Notes: generated by a model from the sequence alone, not told the origin. A stretch of DNA of 64,000 nt from Paenibacillus sp. D2_2 (GCF_031199965.1 NZ_CP133605.1:2264501-2328500); one strand, 5' to 3'; positions 1 to 9,731 are shown, counted from the stretch's first letter. Numbers and translations: made by a program.

Positions 1-2
1 TG

Positions 3-266
3 CTTAGTACAAAACTCATCAAAGATGGTTACTTTTGGAAATTCAATGTCAACGTTATTTTGCGTGCAGATATCAAGTCGCAAATCGAAGCGCTATCCAA
101 AGGAGTAAACAACATGATTTATACTCCGAACGAAGCGAGAGGATACCTTGACCTGCCTTCTGAAGATGGCGGAGATACTTTGTATGCTAACGGCAACTAC
201 ATCCAGATATCAAAGGTTGGCGAGCAATATAGCAAATCAGCAGGGAAGGGAGGTGAGGAAGAGTGA
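3..266 (+). CDS. Phage portal protein, C-terminal end (partial)
   Basis: The frame is open from the window edge, so only the last 87 residues are present and the start lies outside. The pattern KFNVNVILRADIKS followed by YTPNEARGYLDLP and a DGGDTLY stretch is typical of the C-terminal clip and crown region of HK97-family portals. The portal forms the dodecameric ring at one capsid vertex through which DNA is packaged and ejected. The gene overlaps the downstream protease by four bases (GTGA), the usual portal-protease coupling in HK97-like head modules. Confidence 0.85.
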   Translation, partial: LSTKLIKDGYFWKFNVNVILRADIKSQIEALSKGVNNMIYTPNEARGYLDLPSEDGGDTLYANGNYIQISKVGEQYSKSAGKGGEEE

Positions 267-985
267 AGTTCTGGAGTTTTATAGAAAACAAAGCAACTGA
301 AACAGAACCAGAAAGCATTGAGTTACGAATAGAGGGCGACATCGTTGATGATAGCGATGTTTGGATCTATGAATGGTTTGGAGAGCCGGCGGCAGCCCCT
401 AATTTGTTTAGAGAAGAACTATCAAATTACAAGGGAAAAGATTTAACTGTATGGATTGATAGTTATGGTGGTAGCGTGTTTGCAGGAGCAAGCATTTATA
501 ACGCTCTTAAGGAACATAAGGGCAAGGTCACTGTGAAAGTCGATGGTAAGGCTATGAGCGCAGCATCTGTAATCGCTATGGCTGGTGATGAAGTACTCAT
601 GAGTCCTGTGGCTGTAATGATGATCCATAACCCGCTTACAGGCGTTTATGGTGACATGCATAACTTGCGAAAAGTTGCTGATATCTTGGACGAAGTTAAA
701 GATTCGATCATTAATGCATATGTCCTCAAAACAGGAAAATCAAGAGAAGAAGTTTCTGCATTGATGGACGAAGAATTTTATATGTCCGCTAATACTGCAT
801 TGAAAAACAAATTCGTTGACGGTGTACTTTATCAAGATCAACCGCTAAATGTTGAAAATCTAAGCGGAATTTCTCTGAATCGCCTATCGGTGGTCAGCAA
901 TGCAAGACAGTCAGTAGAACATGCAATTAACCTATTTAAACCGGAAGATAACGAAGATTTAGAACTTGAAATAAGCCTAATTTAG
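263..985 (+). CDS. ClpP-like prohead maturation protease
   Basis: 240 residues, peptidase S14 fold. The nucleophile serine is S99 in GKAMSAASVIAMAGD and the catalytic histidine is H122 in MMIHNP, both in the usual ClpP order and spacing. The WIDSYGGSVFAGASIYNAL block is the glycine-rich oxyanion strand region. Phage members cleave the capsid delta domain during head maturation. The start is GTG, preceded by a strong GGGAGGTGAGG site and overlapping the portal stop. Its position between portal and capsid genes fits the role. Confidence 0.92.
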   Translation: MKFWSFIENKATETEPESIELRIEGDIVDDSDVWIYEWFGEPAAAPNLFREELSNYKGKDLTVWIDSYGGSVFAGASIYNALKEHKGKVTVKVDGKAMSAASVIAMAGDEVLMSPVAVMMIHNPLTGVYGDMHNLRKVADILDEVKDSIINAYVLKTGKSREEVSALMDEEFYMSANTALKNKFVDGVLYQDQPLNVENLSGISLNRLSVVSNARQSVEHAINLFKPEDNEDLELEISLI

Positions 986-1002
986 AAAGGATGAAAGTGT
1001 AT

Positions 1003-2169
1003 ATGAATAAGAAGTTGAGAGACATGTTGGAGAAAATTGAAAACAAAAAGGCAGAGGCTCGGGAGTTTCTAAACCAAGGGAAAAAGGAAGAAGCAAGAAC
1101 GCTGCTTAATGAAATTAAGAACTTGCAAGAGGAATTCGACATTGCAAAAGATCTGTATGATCAGGAGAAAGAAGATATTGAAGATAAGGTAGAAAAACAA
1201 CCAATTGTCGATGCGAAAAAAGGATTGAATGCATTCGTGAACATCTTCAAATCGGCTGTGCTTAAAAAGACAGCAAATGAAGAAGATGTGAAAATCTATA
1301 ACATGATGACTGAAGCCGATCCGGTAGGTGGTGTTTCTGATGGTGGTATTACAGTACCTCAGGATATCCGCACACAAATTATGGAGTTGCGCAGATCAGA
1401 AGATGCGCTTGAAACGCTTGTGAATGTGGAACCAGTCTCAACTCTCAGCGGATCGAGAGTTATTGAAGTCAATGCTGATCAAGTTCCATTTGACAACGTG
1501 GACGAAGCGGCAGAGTTTCCAGACGTTGAAACACCGCAATTCGAAAATATCACTTACAAGGTGAAAAAGAAAGGCGGCATTCTCAAGGTAACAAGAGAAT
1601 TGTTGCAGGATACCGCAGAAAATATCATTGGATACTTAAGACGTTGGATCGCTAAAAAGTCGAAAGTAACACGCAATTTCTTGATTCTAGGTCAATTAGA
1701 CTCTAGCTTTGGTGGAGCTAAGACGAAGGAATTGAAGACGTTGGATGATTTTAAAGATGTGTTCAATGTATCTCTTGATCCTGCAATTGCAATTTCTTCC
1801 CGGGTACTAACCAACCAAGATGGTTTCAACTGGTTGGACAAGCTGAAAGACATTGACGGTAAATATGTATTGCAACCAGATCCGACTAATGCAACTAAAA
1901 AACTGTTGTTTGGTAGTTACCCAGTAACCGTTGTTACAAATAAAGTTTTACCAACTACAAGCAAAAATGTACCTTTCTATATGGGTGATTTCAAAGAAGC
2001 TATTACTCTCTTTGATCGCGAGACACTTTCTATCGAATTTTCTACTGAAGCAGGAGATTTGTGGGGTAAAGATTTGACAGGAGTTAAAGTTCGCGAACGC
2101 CTGGACATTAAGACAGTCGATAAAGAAGCAGTTGTTAAGGGTGTAGTAGATATTACTCCTGTACCTTAA
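1003..2169 (+). CDS. Major capsid protein, HK97 gp5 family
   Basis: 388 residues from the ATG at 1003. I prefer this over the in-frame ATG at 991 because AAAGG ends directly at 990, giving no spacer for 991 but 12 bases for 1003. Residues 1-70 are charged and coiled-coil-like (KKLRDMLEKIENKKAEAREF), matching the N-terminal scaffolding delta domain removed by the upstream protease. The remainder has capsid landmarks such as GGITVPQDIRTQIMEL, a VSTLSGSRVIEV strand and the VKKKGGILKVTRELLQDT segment. It builds the icosahedral shell. Confidence 0.92.
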   Translation: MNKKLRDMLEKIENKKAEAREFLNQGKKEEARTLLNEIKNLQEEFDIAKDLYDQEKEDIEDKVEKQPIVDAKKGLNAFVNIFKSAVLKKTANEEDVKIYNMMTEADPVGGVSDGGITVPQDIRTQIMELRRSEDALETLVNVEPVSTLSGSRVIEVNADQVPFDNVDEAAEFPDVETPQFENITYKVKKKGGILKVTRELLQDTAENIIGYLRRWIAKKSKVTRNFLILGQLDSSFGGAKTKELKTLDDFKDVFNVSLDPAIAISSRVLTNQDGFNWLDKLKDIDGKYVLQPDPTNATKKLLFGSYPVTVVTNKVLPTTSKNVPFYMGDFKEAITLFDRETLSIEFSTEAGDLWGKDLTGVKVRERLDIKTVDKEAVVKGVVDITPVP

Positions 2170-2183
2170 TAAACAAATTGAGG

Positions 2184-2205
2184 GGCCGAGAAATCGGCCT
2201 CTTTC
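2184..2205 (+). terminator. Hairpin after the capsid gene
   Basis: GGCCGA (2184-2189) and TCGGCC (2194-2199) enclose a GAAA tetraloop and are followed by a short T-rich stretch. It sits directly after the capsid stop and may attenuate transcription so that capsid is made in excess over connector proteins. Confidence 0.5.
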
Positions 2206-2223
2206 CTGTATGGAGGTGATACA

Positions 2224-2430
2224 TTGGCAAAGGTAATACTGGAATTTAAAGAGCGGTTCCATGACTATAAACGGTACAAGACTGGAGATGAATACCCGGA
2301 AGAAGACAAAGAAAGAGTGTCCTATCTTGTTAAGGCTGGTTTCTTAACTGTGGAACAGACAGAAGACGAACATAAACCGCGCCAACGTAAAAAGAGGGGC
2401 GTGAACAGTGATGGCGATTCTAACACCTAA
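2224..2430 (+). CDS. Small phage head-module protein, unknown
   Basis: 68 residues starting at TTG behind TGGAGGTGAT (2211-2220). The protein is highly charged with a basic-acidic tail (HKPRQRKKRGVNSDGD). Proteins of this size are common between capsid and connector genes in HK97-like modules, where some resemble Rho-N or HeH DNA-binding folds. The segment EEDKERVSYLVKAGFLTVE has the feel of such a small helical domain, but I cannot assign it. It overlaps the next gene. Confidence 0.7.
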   Translation: MAKVILEFKERFHDYKRYKTGDEYPEEDKERVSYLVKAGFLTVEQTEDEHKPRQRKKRGVNSDGDSNT

Positions 2431-2698
2431 AGAAACGAAGGTTTGGCTTAGAGTGGATGGTGATGACGAAGATACGATTATCGAAATGTTGATTGGAGCT
2501 TCAGAAACATATCTTCATAACGCTGTTGATACTATCTTTGACAGTGAAAACCAACTTGCTAAACTATATTGCCTAGTCTTGTGCGCTGACTGGTATGAGA
2601 ACCGCGAATTAATTGGAGCGCAACCATCAGATAAGGTTAGGTTTACTTGCCAATCGATCATGACCCAGTTGCAACATGCCTATGGCGGTGATGCCTAA
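2411..2698 (+). CDS. Head-tail connector, gp6-like
   Basis: 95 residues from ATG 2411 (a GTG at 2408 is in frame) behind AGAGGGG. The all-alpha pattern, with LTPKETKVWLRVDGDDEDTIIEMLIGASETYL and a second helix pair ending in QSIMTQLQHAYGG, matches the phage gp6-like head-tail connector family (adaptor ring below the portal). The stop overlaps the start of the head-closure gene by one base, so the two are translationally coupled. Confidence 0.82.
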   Translation: MAILTPKETKVWLRVDGDDEDTIIEMLIGASETYLHNAVDTIFDSENQLAKLYCLVLCADWYENRELIGAQPSDKVRFTCQSIMTQLQHAYGGDA

Positions 2699-3030
2699 TG
2701 GATAAATCTCTTGTAGATAGGTTGGACAAGCGAGTAACTATCTTGAGACCACCTGGTCCTGATGATACAGACGAATATGGACAACCATTAGATGAACTTA
2801 TTGATGTATGCGAAGTATGGGCGGCAATTGAACCGCTGCAAGGTAAGGAGTTTATTGCGGCTATGCAGGAAAATGCCGAAGTAACAACGCGTATACGCAT
2901 TCGTTATCGTACAGGAATTGATCGTACTATGACGGTTAAATATGGCGAACACGAATTCGAAATACTCTATATCATACATCCCCAGTTTGCTAAAAAGGAA
3001 CTTCAGTTGATGTGCAAGGAGCGTCAGTGA
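2698..3030 (+). CDS. Head closure / head-tail joining protein
   Basis: 110 residues. The pattern LDKRVTILRPPGPDDTDEYGQP, then VWAAIEPLQGKEFIAAMQENAE and a final beta-rich HEFEILYIIHP block is characteristic of the SPP1 gp16-like head-tail adaptor family. This ring seals the connector after packaging. The ATG shares a base with the preceding stop, and the stop overlaps the next ATG (ATGA). Confidence 0.85.
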   Translation: MDKSLVDRLDKRVTILRPPGPDDTDEYGQPLDELIDVCEVWAAIEPLQGKEFIAAMQENAEVTTRIRIRYRTGIDRTMTVKYGEHEFEILYIIHPQFAKKELQLMCKERQ

Positions 3031-3473
3031 TGGCAGATTTTAGAATTGATGGGATGAAAGAGCTTGAATCTATGTTTAAGCAGCTTGAGAAGGTACCGCA
3101 AACAGTGGCTACAAAGGCAGCAAGAGCTGGAGCAACAATACCGCTCAAAGCAGCAAGAGAAGACGCTCCAGAAGATGATGGAGATCTTAAAAAAGGCATT
3201 ATATTAAAACGTGAACGCAAGGTTAAAGTCGGAAAAGCTGTATATGGTGTAATGATGGACCCGGCGAAAAATGATATTTTTGTAAAAACAAGCGCTGACG
3301 GCAAGAGATCCTATTATCCAGCATCCATGGAGTATGGTTTTTTAACTGTAGATGGTGGTTATGTACCTGGATACCACTTTATGCGCAATGCGCTTGAGGA
3401 CAATAAGGTTGCTGTTGAAAAAAAGGTACTAGATACAGCAAAGGTAGCTGTTGAAAAGATATTAAAGGGGTGA
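3030..3473 (+). CDS. HK97 gp10-like tail component
   Basis: 147 residues from ATG 3030, which overlaps the upstream stop; AAGGA at 3016-3020 supports it over the in-frame GTG at 3012. The N-terminal DGMKELESMFKQLEKVPQTVATKAARAGATIPLKAA helix-rich segment and PGYHFMRNALEDNKVAVEKKV C-terminus are typical of the gp10 tail-completion family acting at the head-tail interface. Confidence 0.85.
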   Translation: MADFRIDGMKELESMFKQLEKVPQTVATKAARAGATIPLKAAREDAPEDDGDLKKGIILKRERKVKVGKAVYGVMMDPAKNDIFVKTSADGKRSYYPASMEYGFLTVDGGYVPGYHFMRNALEDNKVAVEKKVLDTAKVAVEKILKG

Positions 3474-3477
3474 TTGA

Positions 3478-3867
3478 GTGGACTTTGAAGCGGCTTTAAC
3501 AATGGAATTGAAAACAATATCTGATGTACAAAATCGCGTTTATCCTCTCAATGCTCCTGAAAAAACAGCGAATCCATATATCATCTACGGATCTAGTGAA
3601 GGGCAAAGGACAAACACAATAACCGATGGATATCTATTAGATAAATCCGTCGAAGGTGAAATTAATATAATCGCCGCTAAGTATGCAGTGATGAAGCAAG
3701 TAACAAGACAAGTTATAGACATACTAATTAGCTTTAATCAGCGAGTAATAGGCTCGGGCGGCCCGTATATCGATGAAATGACATATGAGAAACCTGTGGA
3801 ATTATACGAATCTAATGTTTCTCTATACCGCTGTGTAGTTGATTTTAAAGCATATTTTAAGGAGTGA
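3478..3867 (+). CDS. Tail completion protein, DUF3168-like
   Basis: 129 residues starting at GTG 3478. The order MDFEAALTMEL, VYPLNAPEKTANPYIIYGS, EINIIAAKYAVMKQVTRQVIDIL and a final CVVDFKAYFKE strand fits the DUF3168 / gp17-like tail terminator family that caps the tail tube beneath the head. It is placed, as usual, between the gp10-like gene and the tail tube gene. Confidence 0.78.
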   Translation: MDFEAALTMELKTISDVQNRVYPLNAPEKTANPYIIYGSSEGQRTNTITDGYLLDKSVEGEINIIAAKYAVMKQVTRQVIDILISFNQRVIGSGGPYIDEMTYEKPVELYESNVSLYRCVVDFKAYFKE

Positions 3868-3872
3868 TTAAT

Positions 3873-4289
3873 TTGACACAACGTGCATTAGGAACTAAGT
3901 TAAAGATAGGTTCTGGCGTATCAGCAGTGGCTATAGGAGGACTTAAATCCATATCGTCACCATCTATGTCTCAGGAAACAATTGACGTTACAACGCTCGA
4001 TAGTGACGGTGGATACCGCGAGTTTATTGGTAGTTTTAAGGACGGCGGCGAAGTTTCTGCTTCTGGTTTTTTCAATCCCCAGAATGAAGGACAAGCTGCT
4101 GTTTACGAAGCGTTAGAAAATAGTACAGATGAAGATTTTGAAATTGAATTCCCTGCTGCAATGAAAGCAAAATGGGTATTTAGAGGTGTTGTTACTGCTT
4201 ATAATACATCTGCAGAACTGGAAGATGCCATTAGCTTTGAAATAACTATCAAAGTATCTGGAAAACCTGAATTGAAAATTACGCAATAA
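3873..4289 (+). CDS. Major tail tube protein
   Basis: 138 residues from TTG 3873; GGAG at 3861-3864 gives a proper spacer, whereas the in-frame GTG at 3864 would overlap it. TQRALGTKLKIGSG, SSPSMSQETIDVTTLDSDGGYREFIGSFKDGGEVSASGFF and a late SFEITIKVSGKPEL strand form the beta-sandwich signature of TP901-1/lambda V-type tail tube subunits, which stack as hexamers. A hairpin follows, consistent with high expression. Confidence 0.85.
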   Translation: MTQRALGTKLKIGSGVSAVAIGGLKSISSPSMSQETIDVTTLDSDGGYREFIGSFKDGGEVSASGFFNPQNEGQAAVYEALENSTDEDFEIEFPAAMKAKWVFRGVVTAYNTSAELEDAISFEITIKVSGKPELKITQ

Positions 4290-4302
4290 TAAATATTAAA
4301 AA

Positions 4303-4332
4303 TCAGGCCGGGGTTATGCTCCGGTCTATTTT
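4303..4332 (+). terminator. Hairpin after tail tube gene
   Basis: CAGGCCGG (4304-4311) can pair imperfectly with CCGGTCT (4321-4327), followed by ATTTTACTT. It is a weak terminator-like structure in the place where tail-tube genes often have one. Confidence 0.45.
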
Positions 4333-4349
4333 ACTTGGAGGGATAAGGA

Positions 4350-4700
4350 ATGAGTAAAGATAAAAACGATGTAGTTTTAATTGACCTTGATCGTCCGCGG
4401 GAATTGCGGTATGGACATAAGGCTTTGAAAACATTACTAGCCATGACGGGAAAAGATATTGATTCCATCGACATGGACAACATCGACCTGGGGGAAATTG
4501 AAAAATATCTCTATTGCGGTTTATTGTCAGATGCTAAAGCTAATGGTGAAACGCTGAAGCTAGAGAATATGGAAGATTTATTGGATCAAGCACCATCGTT
4601 TGGTCATATTATCGAAAAGATGAACGAAGCTTTTAGTGTCGCTTTTGGTGGATTAGACCCAAACTTGAATCAGCCGGAGAAGGTTCCGGCGAAAGTGTAA
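4350..4700 (+). CDS. Tail assembly chaperone G
   Basis: 116 residues with GGAGGGATAAGG upstream. Small acidic helical protein (KALKTLLAMTGKDIDSIDMDNIDLGEIEKYLYCGLLSDAK) in the obligatory slot between tail tube and tape measure; this is the gpG-type chaperone that coats the tape measure during tail assembly. The last 40 codons contain an in-frame CCCAAAC slippery heptamer at 4658-4664, so a minor fraction of ribosomes should continue into the -1 frame and make the longer G-T product. Confidence 0.85.
   Translation: MSKDKNDVVLIDLDRPRELRYGHKALKTLLAMTGKDIDSIDMDNIDLGEIEKYLYCGLLSDAKANGETLKLENMEDLLDQAPSFGHIIEKMNEAFSVAFGGLDPNLNQPEKVPAKV
4658..4664 (+). other. Programmed -1 frameshift slippery site
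   Basis: C CCA AAC sits in the zero frame of the G chaperone with exactly the X XXY YYZ phase needed for tandem slippage. The -1 frame is open from 4637 through to 5011. It is a canonical heptamer in a place where long-tailed phages conserve -1 shifting. Efficiency and any downstream stimulator are not known. Confidence 0.85.
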
Positions 4701-5011
4701 AGTTTAATTGGCAAGAATCAATGAAATTAGCTTTGAGAGTTGAGCTAAGTATCAGTGAATATAACGAGATTACTCCACATGAACTTAATTTACACATACA
4801 AGCTTATAACGAACGTATGACTTATGAAAATAAAGAACGGCTTACAGCCGCTTATCTTACTGCAGGATTGGCAAGAGCCAAGAAAATGCCAGACCTGAAG
4901 AAGATACTTGGCGAAGATAAGCCGGATATGCAAACTGACGAAAAGATGCTTCAAGTTGTAAAACAATTAAATGCCGCTATGGGCGGAACGGTTAGAAGTA
5001 GCGATGAATAA
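4664..5011 (+). CDS. Tail assembly chaperone T portion (G-T fusion)
   Basis: The -1 frame adds about 115 residues to the first 105 of G, giving a fusion near 220 residues. The T part, with SVKFNWQESMKLALRVELS, SEYNEITPHELNLHIQAYNER and a following helical segment, has the tail-chaperone T layout. An ATG at 4721 exists, but no credible ribosome-binding site precedes it and coding homology-like sequence starts upstream of it, so I read this as expressed only by frameshifting. The T domain recruits tail tube subunits onto the tape measure. Confidence 0.82.
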   Translation, partial: LESAGEGSGESVKFNWQESMKLALRVELSISEYNEITPHELNLHIQAYNERMTYENKERLTAAYLTAGLARAKKMPDLKKILGEDKPDMQTDEKMLQVVKQLNAAMGGTVRSSDE

Positions 5012-5048
5012 TCGCTGCTTTTTTTGTTGTATGCAAGGGGGTGAATAA

Positions 5049-7570
5049 ATGGCAGTTGTAAAAAACCTAATGGTTCGGCAGGTGCTGATTTTTCTGGTAT
5101 GCGAAATGAAATGAAGCGCGCAAATCAGGATATGAAAAATTTCCAAAGCGGTATGAGTAGTTCGCTGAAAAAGTTAGCAGGTGCTTTTGCTGGGGTATTT
5201 GCAGTTAAAAAGATTATCGACTTCGGGAAAGAGTCTTATAAAGCATATAACGAAATGGCGATAAACGAAGCCAAACTAGCAACAGTTATGAAGTCAAGAA
5301 TGAATGCTACAGATGATTCTATAGCATCTGTTAAACAGTTAATAGCAGCTCAAGAGGGGCTAGGAGTTGTTGACGTTGTAGCACAGACGGCGGCAGCACA
5401 AGAACTTGCAACGTATCTTGATACCGCAAGCGGACTAAAGGCGATCCTACCAACCATGAATGATATGATCGCCCAACAATATGGTATGTCGGCTTCAGCG
5501 GAGCAAGCAACGCAAATCGCCACAATGCTCGGCAAGGTACTGGACGGGCAGACAGGTGCGCTTAAACGATATGGATATAACTTCGACAAGGCTCAAGAAA
5601 AAATTCTCAAGTACGGAACAGAGGCACAACGCGTTTCCCTCGTTGCTGATATCATACGTGACTCTATAGGCGACATGAATGCCGAATTAGGAAAAACACC
5701 GCAAGGGCAAATGAAACAAATAGGTTACACCTTTGACGCGATCAAAATGACTATTGGTAGTGGGATAATGCCAATCTTACAAAAAATACTCCCATACATC
5801 CAAGCCATTGCCAATGCTTTTTTAAGGGCGGCACAGTTTGCCTCAGCATTCATAAGTGCATTCTTTGGATCTGTTAACACGGATAACAAAATGATTGCTA
5901 GTCAGGTAGGATCTGTCGAGGATCTTGGTTCTGCCTATGACGACGTTGGAAAAAAAGCGAAAAAGGCAAAAAAGGCTCAAAAATCAGTTGCCGGATTTGA
6001 TCAACTTAATCTTGTAGGTGGTAGTTCCAATACTAAAGATGGCGAAAAGATTGATAGTATTGGTGCGGCAGCCGGGAACCTAGACAGTGGATTGTTCAGC
6101 GGCCTGACTGATTCAATGGATAATGTATCTTCAAAAGCCAAAGAAATGGCCGAGAAGGTTAAGAACGCAATTGCTACAATGAAAAACTTCATTGTCCAAA
6201 ACAAAGATTATATTATTGCTGCTCTTGCTGGACTGGCTGCTGCTTTTACAGGAATGTGGCTAGCTGCTAATGGTGGAGCAGTCGCCAAAGGTGCAATGGA
6301 CGCGCTTAAGAAGATTGCATTACTAGCTTCCCCGTTAAACTTAATCGCAGCCGCAATAGGTGTAATTGTATCGTTAGCCACATTGTTATATCTCAAGTGG
6401 GACGAGCTAGACACAAAATGGAAGGCTGTCGGTGTAGCTCTGTTAGGATCTGCCGGGCTTGTAGTATTGGCATTAAAGTTGGTAGAGAACAACCTTGACT
6501 CCATAAAGGCCGCGGCGCTTTACGTGTGGGATAACGTCTTAAATCCGTTTGGATCATGGTTGGCGTCTGGCTTTGTAGCCGCTTGGAATGGTGTATCTAA
6601 AGCCGCTGAATGGTTATGGAAAAATATATTAGTCCCGTTCGGCGGTTTTGTGACTAGCTTCAACAATAGCGTAATTAAACCGTTAGCCGCTGTTCTTAAA
6701 GATGCTCTAGGCGTGGCATTTAAGTTTGTGGCAGATGTAGCTAAGGATCTGTGGAATATGGTTCTTGTGCCATTTGGTAATTTCATCGGCAACACTTTCT
6801 CGAAGATTATTCAAGGCGCATCTGATGTATTCAGCGTTTGGTGGAAAAACGTACTTAAACCACTCGGTTCGTGGATTAGTGATAATTTCGGGCCTGTTTT
6901 TGTTGAACTTGGAAAAGCAATAACTTATGTATGGCAGAATGTCATGAAGCCATTTTCAGAGTTTATGCTCGGCAACTTCCAAACCATTCTCAAAAGTGTT
7001 TTTAGTTCGATTGGTACTATAATCAAGGGGCTGGAAACGACATTTGGCGGACTCATAGACTTTATCACTGGCGTGTTTACTGGCAACTGGAAGAAAGCGT
7101 GGGAAGGTGTTAAAACCGTCTTCAAAGGTGTTTTTGATACACTCTATGGCATTGTAAAAGCTCCTTTAGATTTGATTGTTGATGCTGTTAACACTCTTAT
7201 TGGCGGACTAAATAAATTTAAAATTGATTTGCCAGATTGGGCAGGTGGAGGAAGTTTTGGGCTTGATATTCCTAGGATTCCTAAGCTTGCAAAAGGTGGA
7301 CTTGCTTTCGGGCCTACGTTAGCTATGGTCGGTGATAACCGCGGCGCGGCATCTAATCCAGAGGTAATCGCCCCATTAAATCAACTCGAGAACATGATGA
7401 ACAGTAATAGCGATCCACAAATGTTAGGTGTTCTAAATTCGATTCTAAGAGCCATACAGAGCGGACAGAACATAAATGTATCTGTATCGCAGAATGATGT
7501 TTATAACGCTGCTGTAGGCGGAATAAAAGACCACCAAAGACGCACAGGAGGTTTGCCGTTTCCAGTGTAA
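5049..7570 (+). CDS. Tape measure protein (start frameshifted in this sequence)
   Basis: The natural start appears to be ATG 5049 behind AAGGGGGTGAATAA, encoding MAVVKNLMVR; the frame is then lost and AGADFSGMRNEMKRANQ continues in another frame. One extra G at 5077-5078 would join them into an 840-residue protein. The rest is intact: N-terminal coiled coil, a hydrophobic stretch near residues 370-460, repeated W(K/D)N(V/I)L.PFG segments, and a C-terminal LAKGGLAFGPTLAMVGDNRGAASNPEVIAPL motif common in tape measures. It sets tail length and crosses the envelope at ejection. Confidence 0.88.
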
Positions 7571-7583
7571 GGAGGAATGAATC

Positions 7584-7943
7584 ATGCAATTAAAGGCAAA
7601 TGGAAAACCGCTTGTGGCCTCTCCAAGTGAATTCAAAGTAACCATACTAGACCTTGACGATGCTGATTCATCTGTCCGCACATCGGATGGTAAATTGAAT
7701 CGCGATAGAGTCCGGGTCATCAGACAAATAGAAATAGGTTGGAACGCTTTAACTGGCGTGCAAATTAAACAGATACTTGATGCGATGGAGAATGTATTCT
7801 TCGACTTTACTTTTCCCGATCCTAAAGCTGGAGGATATATTACTAGAAAGATGTATGTTGGTGACAGATCGGCACCAGTAGCATTCGAAAGGAAAGGCGT
7901 GCTTTGGTATAAAGATCTTAAATTCACGCTAACGGAACAATAA
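7584..7943 (+). CDS. Phage tail protein, DUF6711-like
   Basis: 119 residues with AGGAGGAATGAATC before ATG. The pattern MQLKANGKPL, RDRVRVIRQIEIGWNALTG, VFFDFTFPDPKAGGYITRKMYVGDRSAPVAF resembles the DUF6711 family found directly after tape measure genes. The position and size suggest a distal-tail-type hub component linking tube and tip; that role is inferred from order only. Confidence 0.72.
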   Translation: MQLKANGKPLVASPSEFKVTILDLDDADSSVRTSDGKLNRDRVRVIRQIEIGWNALTGVQIKQILDAMENVFFDFTFPDPKAGGYITRKMYVGDRSAPVAFERKGVLWYKDLKFTLTEQ

Positions 7944-7944
7944 C

Positions 7945-9731
7945 ATGCATCCTATATCTCCTTTTTTGCTGAGTTATTGCGACAACCGGATCGGGAATTC
8001 AAAGTAAAAGCGGTTATTGACGGCGATGAGTATGGCAATAGACAAATTGTAGATTTCAAGATCGATAATAGTATCGCATCGGATGGTTTTGAGATTGGCA
8101 CGGCCATACCATCTACTTTAACCATAAACATTAGAACAACAAAAGAAATCAAGTCTAATTCGAAGGTAATTCCATATATCGCGTTATCCACGTCAAATCT
8201 CACTTGGGAACAGATAGAAATACCGTGGAATCAGGTTGATGTACCGTGGAACGGATCCGGAACAAACTGGCTTCCATTGGGTGAATTTTTTGTAGATAAG
8301 CGAGAACGAATCAACAACGTATGGACATTCACGTGCCTAGATAAGCTAGTTTTCGCTGACGTTGCTTATATATCATCTCTGACATATCCAGCAACGATGA
8401 AAGCGGTATGGGATGAAATAATGAGGCGGTTAGGATGGACATATGACAGCAGTGTTGTGATTAATTCATCGTATATGATTCAAGTCGGTCCAGCCGGGTA
8501 TACAATGCGTCAAGTGCTAGCTTATATCGCTGGAGCAAATGCGGCTAGTGTCATTGTCGGTAAAGATGGCGTTATTAGATTCAAACGGTTTTCAACATCT
8601 GCAGAGCCAGTATTTGAAATGACGCCATCTGACTACATTAGAGCTAAACAAACGAATCCAATTAAACAATACACACGCATGGTGGTAACTTACAACACAG
8701 AAGATGACTTATCATATGAATCAGGTTCAGGCGATGAAAACCATACACTAAGTCTTGAAAACCCATTTATGACACAGACGATGGTTAATAACCTTCTTGC
8801 AAGTTTAAAAGGATTCGCATATCTTCCATTATCAATGGATGCGCGCGGTTTTCCTCAACTCGAACATGGCGACATAATCGGATTTGAGCAGGATGAAAGT
8901 GCGGCGTGGATTGATATAGAAATACCGTGGAACCAAGTCAACATACCATGGAATGGGATAGTCAAATACAAATCCGTCATTTTGAAGCAAGCATTCAGCT
9001 TTAAAGGCGGTTTGAAGATGTCTATCGATTCGCCATCAATATCTGAGCAACAAAGTGAATTTGTCGTTGAAGGATCGTTGACACAACAAGTTAATAAACT
9101 TGATAAGACAGCAGTTAAAGAAGGTAAAAAATATTACGGCGCTACCATAACCAGAACAGAAGGATTGATAATAGAACGTGAAGACCACCTATCTAAGGCA
9201 GTATTTAACTCTGATGAATTGACTTTCTATGCTAATAATGAAAAGGCTCTTTGGTTTGATCTTCCAAACAGAAAATTTAAATTTAGTGGTACCTTAGAAG
9301 GCGTAGATGGTAAATTTACAGGAACCATAGAAGGTGGCAGTTTTATTGGGGGAAGCATTCAAATAGGTTCTGCTTTTAGCGTTAACAATGCAGGACATAT
9401 GAAGGCTGTTGGCGCTGAATTCAGCGGGACAATATCGGCTGCAATTATAACTGGCGGACAAATAAGTGGTACATCCATCTACGGTGTTACTGTTACCGGT
9501 TCGACAATTAGTACCCGTGTTGGCAGTAGCAAGGGAATTGTGATGAATTCCGGATGGTCAGACCTTGAAGTTTATTCTGGCGTTTCAAGTGCTCACTTAA
9601 CGTTCATGATAGAAGATCTGGCTGAGGATGCTGGGTTATGGTTTAACAGGGATGGTTTGATTACTTCTGGACGAGAAATACGCATTAGCGCACCTGGTGG
9701 TGTGTTCGTTAACGGAGTGCGTATAGGATGA
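7945..9731 (+). CDS. Tail tip / tail-associated protein (start frameshifted in this sequence)
   Basis: ATG 7945 starts MHPISPF and then loses frame at a run of six T (7962-7967). A seventh T joins it to FAELLRQPDREFKVKAVIDG, giving about 595 residues. The N-terminal half resembles phage tail endopeptidase/tip proteins. Two copies of an EIPWNQV(D/N)(V/I)PWNG motif occur near 8212-8262 and 8910-8958. The C-terminal third is a glycine-rich beta-helical repeat (SGTISAAIITGGQISGTSIYG), as in tail spikes contacting the cell surface. No lytic active site was recognised. Confidence 0.8.

Noticed and set aside
4721..5011. Independent gene starting at ATG 4721
   Set aside because: No ribosome-binding site, coding sense continues upstream in the same frame, and an in-phase slippery heptamer explains its expression as a fusion.
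5049..5099. Programmed frameshift at the start of the tape measure gene
   Set aside because: There is no slippery heptamer, the needed change is a simple run-length loss, and the same kind of break recurs in unrelated host genes.
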